Shown piece after piece: positions 59,451 to 64,000 of a stretch of DNA of 64,000 nt. The notes under the pieces were generated by a model. It saw only the letters and a program-made list of their open reading frames with translations, ran no database searches and was not told the DNA's origin. Made by a program: the position numbers and the translations under genes. The DNA comes from SAR324 cluster bacterium (lineage in GTDB: Bacteria > SAR324 > NAC60-12): contig JANQJU010000100.1 of NCBI GenBank assembly GCA_028281495.1, positions 124,001 through 188,000 of the forward strand. The letters run 5' to 3'. How positions within the stretch are numbered: the stretch's first letter is position 1; each line of letters begins with the position of its first letter.

Positions 59451-60881
59451 ATGAAATTGGAAAGCCACGCCTCCTTCCCGTTCAATCCGATATTTGCCTT
59501 TGATTTGTTGAACCAAAATCGACACGAGGCGCAGTCCCATCGATTTGCTTTTCTGGGGATCGAGATCTTCTGGGAGTCCTTTGCCATTGTCACGTACTTC
59601 TAATTGCAAGACCCGATGGGGGAGTTGCTGCATGGCAATACAGATCACTCCTGACTGATTGTTGGGAAACGTGTGATTTTCAGGAAACGCATATTTGAGG
59701 GCATTGGTCACGAGTTCGTTGATGATCAATCCACAGGGAATCGCATAGTTGACACCAAGGCGGACTTCGTCGACTTTGACATCAAGAGTGATAGGTTTTT
59801 GATCGGAAAGGTAGGAGCGAACCAATTCATTGCTCAAAGATCGGATGAATTCAGAGAAATCGATGCTCGCAATATCGTGAGATTGATACAGTTGTTCGTG
59901 AACTAAAGTCATGGCTTGAATCCGATTTTGCAGGTCGTTTAAAGCCATTTGAATGCTCTCGTCTTTTAAATGTCGGAATTGCAGCCTTAACAAGCTAGAG
60001 ATCACCTGCATATTATTTTTCACGCGATGATGAATCTCTTGCAGGAGCACTTCTTTTTCTTGCAAGGATGCTTTGAGTTCAGCGGTGCGGTCGGCAACTT
60101 GTTCTTCGAGATGTTCTTTGTATTCGAGCAGTTCGTTTTCAGCTTGGGTGCGAAGGTCGAGTTGCACCTTCAATTTTCGATACGACACTTTGAGATTTTC
60201 CCTCATCGTATTCAGGGCCACAACCACTTCTTCGAGTTCGTCTTCCTGATGGTTGCGTCCTAGATAAAGAGGGGTGTGTAGGGTCTCAGAATTCAGCCGG
60301 TGTGCGTAATCTGCCATCGTACTCAGATGGCGTGTGAGCAAGTACTGCACAATGACAAAAATGAATAACGATACCACAAACGTTTTGACGGCTTGAGTCA
60401 TTAAAATCACCAGCACTTTGTCGAACATGCGTTCATACACCCCCTCCAACGTGGCTACGACATACAGCGTTCCAAGATTATAATCTTCACCTTGATGAGT
60501 ATAAACGAGAGGAAATGATTCTCGAATGATGTTGATTTTTTGATCGGTTCCCACCGACACCCACGGGCTTTCCGCTGATTGGATTTCCAAATATTGCATA
60601 TCAGGAAGTCGGACGATCCCATCCAATAGCACGCGAGTTTGATCGATATCGGTCATCCACAAACTGTTGACTAGCACCCGGAGATAGCTTTCTTTGATCT
60701 GCACCATCCGTTCTTCCAGCAAGTGCACATCGCGGGTGTAATCCGAGAACAATTGATATCCCGTGGCTATCAGAGTAATGAAAGAACTACAGACGACAAT
60801 ATAAGTGATCAGCCGGGGGGCTATCCCATTACGGAAGTCGGACTGGTGAACAAGCGAGCGAAAGGGAAGTTGAAGCTTCAT
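59436..60881 (-). CDS. Membrane histidine kinase (HAMP, HisKA_2 type)
   Basis: 481 residues. TM1 at ~22-45 (APRLITYIVVCSSFITLIATGY), a short periplasmic sensor domain (~45-165), TM2 at ~165-185 (VKTFVVSLFIFVIVQYL), HAMP (to ~245), coiled coil (~245-280), phospho-acceptor His in LLQEIHHRVKNNMQVISSLLRL (~285) and a HATPase_c domain (GLIINELVTNALKYAFPE; DNGKGLPEDLDPQKSKSMGLRLV). The sensor region, HAMP and linker are similar in layout to the SpoIIE phosphatase at 50562, suggesting a shared type of input. Likely partner is the response regulator at 58216, which follows in the same direction after 110 nt. Confidence 0.93.
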   Translation of the reverse strand: MKLQLPFRSLVHQSDFRNGIAPRLITYIVVCSSFITLIATGYQLFSDYTRDVHLLEERMVQIKESYLRVLVNSLWMTDIDQTRVLLDGIVRLPDMQYLEIQSAESPWVSVGTDQKINIIRESFPLVYTHQGEDYNLGTLYVVATLEGVYERMFDKVLVILMTQAVKTFVVSLFIFVIVQYLLTRHLSTMADYAHRLNSETLHTPLYLGRNHQEDELEEVVVALNTMRENLKVSYRKLKVQLDLRTQAENELLEYKEHLEEQVADRTAELKASLQEKEVLLQEIHHRVKNNMQVISSLLRLQFRHLKDESIQMALNDLQNRIQAMTLVHEQLYQSHDIASIDFSEFIRSLSNELVRSYLSDQKPITLDVKVDEVRLGVNYAIPCGLIINELVTNALKYAFPENHTFPNNQSGVICIAMQQLPHRVLQLEVRDNGKGLPEDLDPQKSKSMGLRLVSILVQQIKGKYRIEREGGVAFQFHFEVK

Positions 60882-60952
60882 GGGCCACCTTTTGCAGAGT
60901 CTTTGCTAGACAAAGCTGTTGACATTGGGGTGATAAACAATAGGGGGGAATT

Positions 60953-61552
60953 ATGGAAACTGTTGTATCAAGACCACAAAATGTGATCCTAAAAGAATTG
61001 GAATTAAGCCGCAAGAAAACCCAAATTTTGGAAAATGCCGTTCATGATCTGATGGAAGAAATGCAGTTCATGCGTCGGCAGTATCAGGCGGGAACCGATC
61101 TCCAGAGCCAAATTTTTTTAGGGGTATTGGATGACTTAGCAGATGAATTGCGCTTTACCCAAAAACAAGCTCAATCGCTGGATAAAAATTTATCTCGTGC
61201 GATCGATTCGGTGTTTGATGGAGAAAGTGGAAACACACTTCGTGAAACGATTGTGGAGGTCATCACGCTCTCCCTCGCCCATTGGGAACACACCACCGGT
61301 ACCACTAAAATCGAATTAGCGGAACAAAGTCGTATCTGGAAAGTGCACTTGGACAAAGGGTGTTTTCGAGTGCGCACCTTTGATCGTTATTTGAGTTCAC
61401 AAACCCTTCCTAAGAAGCCCCGGTGGCGAGATGTCTTACGCACCGCGCGCTTTGTACTCACCTACTCTGACGCCGAATCTCCGGTCGTCGATCAATTGCA
61501 AGATCGCCTTCAAACACTGCAAACGCTCATTCGAGATATCCGCGCCGACTGA
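60953..61552 (+). CDS. Unknown coiled-coil protein
   Basis: 199 residues with GGGGGGAATT before the ATG. The N-terminal ~45 residues form a strong coiled coil (LKELELSRKKTQILENAVHD, LMEEMQFMRRQYQ), then a helical segment with a Gln/Asp-rich region and a C-terminal domain with LDKGCFRVRTFDRYLSS. No signal peptide or membrane helix. It is divergent from the kinase at 59436 and may be a small cytoplasmic regulatory or structural protein. Not recognised. Confidence 0.6.
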   Translation: METVVSRPQNVILKELELSRKKTQILENAVHDLMEEMQFMRRQYQAGTDLQSQIFLGVLDDLADELRFTQKQAQSLDKNLSRAIDSVFDGESGNTLRETIVEVITLSLAHWEHTTGTTKIELAEQSRIWKVHLDKGCFRVRTFDRYLSSQTLPKKPRWRDVLRTARFVLTYSDAESPVVDQLQDRLQTLQTLIRDIRAD

Positions 61553-61556
61553 ACGA

Positions 61557-61651
61557 TTTTTTCCGGTTTTTCCGTAAAAAAACTTGCTTCTGTAACTATT
61601 TGATTTTTTTGAGTTATTTTTGGGTTTTTTCCGGTTTTTTCCGAAAACCTG
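61557..61651. repeat. Repeated TTTTCCGG/TTTTTTCCG stretches
   Basis: TTTTTTCCGGTTTTTCCG (about 61557-61575) and TTTTTTCCGGTTTTTTCCG (61625-61645) are imperfect copies. GGTTTTTTCCGAAAACC (61633-61649) forms a short hairpin. It lies between the coiled-coil gene and the binding-protein gene. Confidence 0.6.
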
Positions 61652-61727
61652 TTTGATTTTCCGTCATCGACCCTGCCATGATGTTTTCAGGTTGTTGGTC
61701 ACATTCCGAAGAAAGTGGAATTTGCTT

Positions 61728-62873
61728 ATGGTTACTTCACCGGCTTCCCCCCCTGAGCTAAGGAAGTTCGGAGTTGTCCTTTGGATTTTGTTCTGCATTT
61801 TTCCATCTTTATCGGTTGCGGCAGAAGCGAGGCATTCGCATCGCTTGGCTTTGTTTGTGACACGCGCCCCTGGTGATGCATTTTGGGGGTTGTTTGCGAA
61901 GGTCATGCAACAAGCCGTCGATGATTTGGGCATGAGGCTGGATATTTATTATGCCCACGGCAATCGGGAAAAAATGCGCCAACAAATCTTGGAGGCTACC
62001 CACGGACCTCAAAAGGCAGATGTCCTGGTTTTTCCAAATTTCAAAAAAGGGGTGGAATCCTTCCTACAAGTTGCAGAAAGCCGAAAAACTCCTGCCTTCT
62101 TGGTCAACCAAGGAAGTGGAGAAGATGAGGCCATTGGCGACCCAAGAGGTAAATTCAAACATTGGATTGGCGAGTTAAGACCTGACGATGAGGAAGCTGG
62201 TTTTGTATTGGCAAACTTACTCATCGAACGGGCAATGCGTTTGGGAGTCACCGCCCCGGATGGCAATGTGCAAGTCATTGGGATCGAAGGCATTCATTCA
62301 GACTTTGCTTCCAGAGAGCGGACGAAAGGACTCCTACGCGCCATACAGTCACGATCCGATGCCGTGCTTCGACAGATCGTCCCAGCCAATTGGGATGAAG
62401 GGCACGCTCGGTTGAGTTTTGAAATCCTCAAACGTCGTTACCCCAATGTCACTGTAGCTTGGGCTGCCAGCGATTTAATGGCTTTAGGGATTATCGCCGC
62501 AACACGAACTCATAATTTGGAACCCGGTTTAGACATCATCAACGGAGGTATCGATTGGACTGCGGAGGGTATGTATGCAGTCAAATCAGGCGAAATGAAT
62601 GTAAGCGTGGGGGGGCATTTTATGGAGGGTGCTTGGGTTGCAATCCTCCTCTATGATTACCTCAATGGAAAAGATTTCGCTGATTTTCAGTTACGGTGGC
62701 GTTCTCGAATGCTGCCGATCACCCGACAAAATGTTGAATATTATCAAGAGCATCTTGCTCAAGAACGGTGGGAAAAAATCGATTTCACACAGTTTTCACG
62801 AGTTTATCATCCTGAGCAACCACGCTACAACTTTAGCCTGGAACGGGTGATGCTCATGTTAGAACAGCGGTAG
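61728..62873 (+). CDS. Periplasmic sugar-binding-type protein
   Basis: 381 residues from the ATG at 61728, which gives a proper signal peptide (KFGVVLWILFCIFPSLSVAAEA); an upstream TTG would add a long untypical leader. The mature protein has the type I periplasmic-binding fold of the ribose/LuxP/TorT group: RLALFVTRAPGDAFWGLFAKVM, DVLVFPNFKKGVESFL, VQVIGIEGIHSDFASRERTK, VTVAWAASDLMALGIIAAT and LDIINGGIDWTAEGMYAVKSG. It may be the binding part of a transporter or of a sensor kinase. It lies 174 nt before a second binding protein of a different fold, which suggests a sugar-related cluster continuing beyond the window. Confidence 0.85.
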   Translation: MVTSPASPPELRKFGVVLWILFCIFPSLSVAAEARHSHRLALFVTRAPGDAFWGLFAKVMQQAVDDLGMRLDIYYAHGNREKMRQQILEATHGPQKADVLVFPNFKKGVESFLQVAESRKTPAFLVNQGSGEDEAIGDPRGKFKHWIGELRPDDEEAGFVLANLLIERAMRLGVTAPDGNVQVIGIEGIHSDFASRERTKGLLRAIQSRSDAVLRQIVPANWDEGHARLSFEILKRRYPNVTVAWAASDLMALGIIAATRTHNLEPGLDIINGGIDWTAEGMYAVKSGEMNVSVGGHFMEGAWVAILLYDYLNGKDFADFQLRWRSRMLPITRQNVEYYQEHLAQERWEKIDFTQFSRVYHPEQPRYNFSLERVMLMLEQR

Positions 62874-62898
62874 CGATCAAGTCTCCTCCTCGTGTTCG

Positions 62899-62914
62899 TG
62901 CCTGAGAACAGGCA
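62899..62914 (+). terminator. Small hairpin after the binding-protein gene
   Basis: TGCCTG (62899-62904) pairs with CAGGCA (62909-62914), loop AGAA. It lies 26 nt after the stop. Weak terminator candidate; no T-run follows. Confidence 0.4.
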
Positions 62915-62994
62915 TTCGCGGTTGGGAATCTTTCTGGGTACAGGCACGAATACACCTCAAGGAAAGACTAGAGTCTGCCGTCAGTATTTCATGC

Positions 62995-63015
62995 TGTGGT
63001 CTGTGGTAGACCACA
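62995..63015. promoter_or_regulatory. Palindrome upstream of the sugar-binding gene
   Basis: TGTGGTCT (62995-63002) and AGACCACA (63008-63015), an 8-bp perfect inverted repeat with a 5-nt spacer, 32 nt before the ATG at 63048. Its position suits an operator overlapping the promoter or leader. Confidence 0.5.
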
Positions 63016-63047
63016 ATCTTAACTATCCATACTATATGGGAGGCATC

Positions 63048-64000
63048 ATGATTCATAAGAACATCAAGCGATTGATTAGCGTAGCAGTAGCAACCGGAAT
63101 GTTGGCCTTTGGTGCCGTAGCCGGAGAAGTTGAAGTTCTCCATTGGTGGACTTCTGGTGGTGAAGCCAAATCTGTCGCCGAGTTGAAGCGATTGTTGGAA
63201 GCGGACGGTCATACTTGGAAAGACTTTGCCGTAGCCGGTGGTGGTGGTGAAAGTGCGATGACCGTACTCAAATCACGAGTGGTTTCTGGGAATCCTCCTA
63301 CTGCAGCTCAGATCAAAGGACCTTCCATTCAAGAATGGGGGGATGAAGGCGTGTTGGCCAATCTGGATGAAGTGGCTAAGGCAAAAGGCTGGGACGATGT
63401 GTTACCGGCTGTTGTGAGCGACGTGATGAAGTACAATGGCAATTACGTGGCTGTTCCGGTGAACGTGCATCGTGTGAATTGGATGTGGGTGAACCCAGAA
63501 GTGTTCAAAAAAGCAGGAGCAAAAATTCCAACCACTTGGGACGAGTTCTCTGAAGCAGCTGAGAAAATTCAAAAAGCAGGTTTCATTCCTGTAGCTCACG
63601 GTGGACAAGCTTGGCAAGACGCCACCACCTTTGAATCCATTGTATTGGGTGTTGGCGGAGCCGATTTCTACAAAAAAGCATTTGTAGATCTCGATTCCAA
63701 ATCCTTGAACAGCCCCACTATGGTGAAAGCATTCGACGTGTTGCGCGAAGTGAAAAAATATACAGATAAAGATGCTCCTGGACGGGACTGGAACTTAGCC
63801 ACTGCCATGGTGATCAAGGGTGAAGCGGCTATGCAGTTCATGGGCGACTGGGCCAAAGGCGAATTCACCGCTGCGGGTAAAATGGCGGGCAAAGATTTCG
63901 GTTGTTATCCGGCTCCCGGCACCAAAGGTACCTTTACCTTCAACATCGATAGTTTTGTAATGTTCGATGTGGGTGGTGGTGATGCAGCTAAAGCTCAACA
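63048..64000 (+). CDS. Carbohydrate ABC transporter substrate-binding protein, partial
   Basis: 317 residues read, cut by the right edge. The signal peptide is MIHKNIKRLISVAVATGMLA followed by FGAVAGE. The mature part begins VEVLHWWTSGGEAKSVAELK, the classic start of group 1 sugar-binding lipoprotein-like proteins (glucose/mannose type), then VVSGNPPTAAQIKGPSIQEWG, WMWVNPEVFKKAGAKIPTTW and ATAMVIKGEAAMQFMGDWAKG. Strong GGGAGG before the ATG. Codon use is even and fits strong expression. Permease and ATPase genes probably follow outside the window. A palindrome upstream could regulate it. Confidence 0.93.
   Translation, partial: MIHKNIKRLISVAVATGMLAFGAVAGEVEVLHWWTSGGEAKSVAELKRLLEADGHTWKDFAVAGGGGESAMTVLKSRVVSGNPPTAAQIKGPSIQEWGDEGVLANLDEVAKAKGWDDVLPAVVSDVMKYNGNYVAVPVNVHRVNWMWVNPEVFKKAGAKIPTTWDEFSEAAEKIQKAGFIPVAHGGQAWQDATTFESIVLGVGGADFYKKAFVDLDSKSLNSPTMVKAFDVLREVKKYTDKDAPGRDWNLATAMVIKGEAAMQFMGDWAKGEFTAAGKMAGKDFGCYPAPGTKGTFTFNIDSFVMFDVGGGDAAKAQ

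Overview
The window looks like chromosome from a Gram-negative, motile, free-living bacterium. It encodes an outer-membrane porin, lipoproteins, periplasmic binding proteins, a flagellar-switch-like protein and many membrane sensors. An IspG of the long (about 590-residue) form, and the number of sensor/phosphatase/cyclase genes, suggest a deep-branching proteobacterial-type lineage; I cannot name it. No rRNA, tRNA, CRISPR array or intact insertion sequence was seen.

Layout. 1-4.9 kb: edge of a secreted protein, an unknown protein, an ABC exporter, two small unknown genes and a broken AAA-ATPase gene. 5.1-10.7 kb: a FliM-FliG hybrid protein facing a porin / binding-protein / adenylate-cyclase operon. 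10.9-17 kb: LysR regulator divergent from a YdcZ-type transporter pair, an HD phosphohydrolase and a large subtilase. 17.3-23.2 kb: long IspG, a small unknown gene, a membrane-anchored M15-like protein and an aldehyde dehydrogenase. 23.2-30.3 kb: a minus-strand surface-sugar cassette (C-methyltransferase, cupin, two SDR genes of which one is fused to a glycosyltransferase, and a GT39-like membrane protein). 30.5-37.3 kb: lipoprotein, tricorn-type protease, tandem Usp protein and an unknown helical protein. 37.3-39.7 kb: methionine genes metA and metY with a SAM-II/SAM-V-like pseudoknot in front of metY. 39.9-48.9 kb: FtsX-type permease, response-regulator phosphatase, CheX-like protein, cytochrome P460-like protein, glutamine cyclotransferase and a hydrolase pair. 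49-52.2 kb: rplM-rpsI and a STAS/SpoIIE pair. 52.4-54.4 kb: the selenoprotein locus described below. 54.4-60.9 kb: two histidine-kinase/response-regulator pairs. 61-64 kb: an unknown coiled-coil protein and two periplasmic sugar-binding proteins, the last cut by the window end.

The most unusual item is at 52399-53766. A gene that would seem to stop at codon 296 continues in the same frame through four successive UGA codons. Each of the four UGAs directly follows a G-S-P-F-C-x-x motif, giving Cys-x-x-UGA. Each is followed, at exactly 17 nt, by a small hairpin with the loop CGUGN. The hairpins keep their pairing through compensatory changes. This is what a chain of selenocysteine codons with SECIS elements should look like, so I read the gene as a 455-residue protein with four C-x-x-U motifs. 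The next gene is a DUF4123 protein, the family of type VI secretion effector chaperones, although no secretion apparatus genes are in the window.

A second theme is short tandem duplication at gene borders: 14-bp x9, 20-bp x3, 11-bp x3, about 27-bp x3, and 18-bp x3 within a coding start. Several copy the last or first codons of the neighbouring gene.
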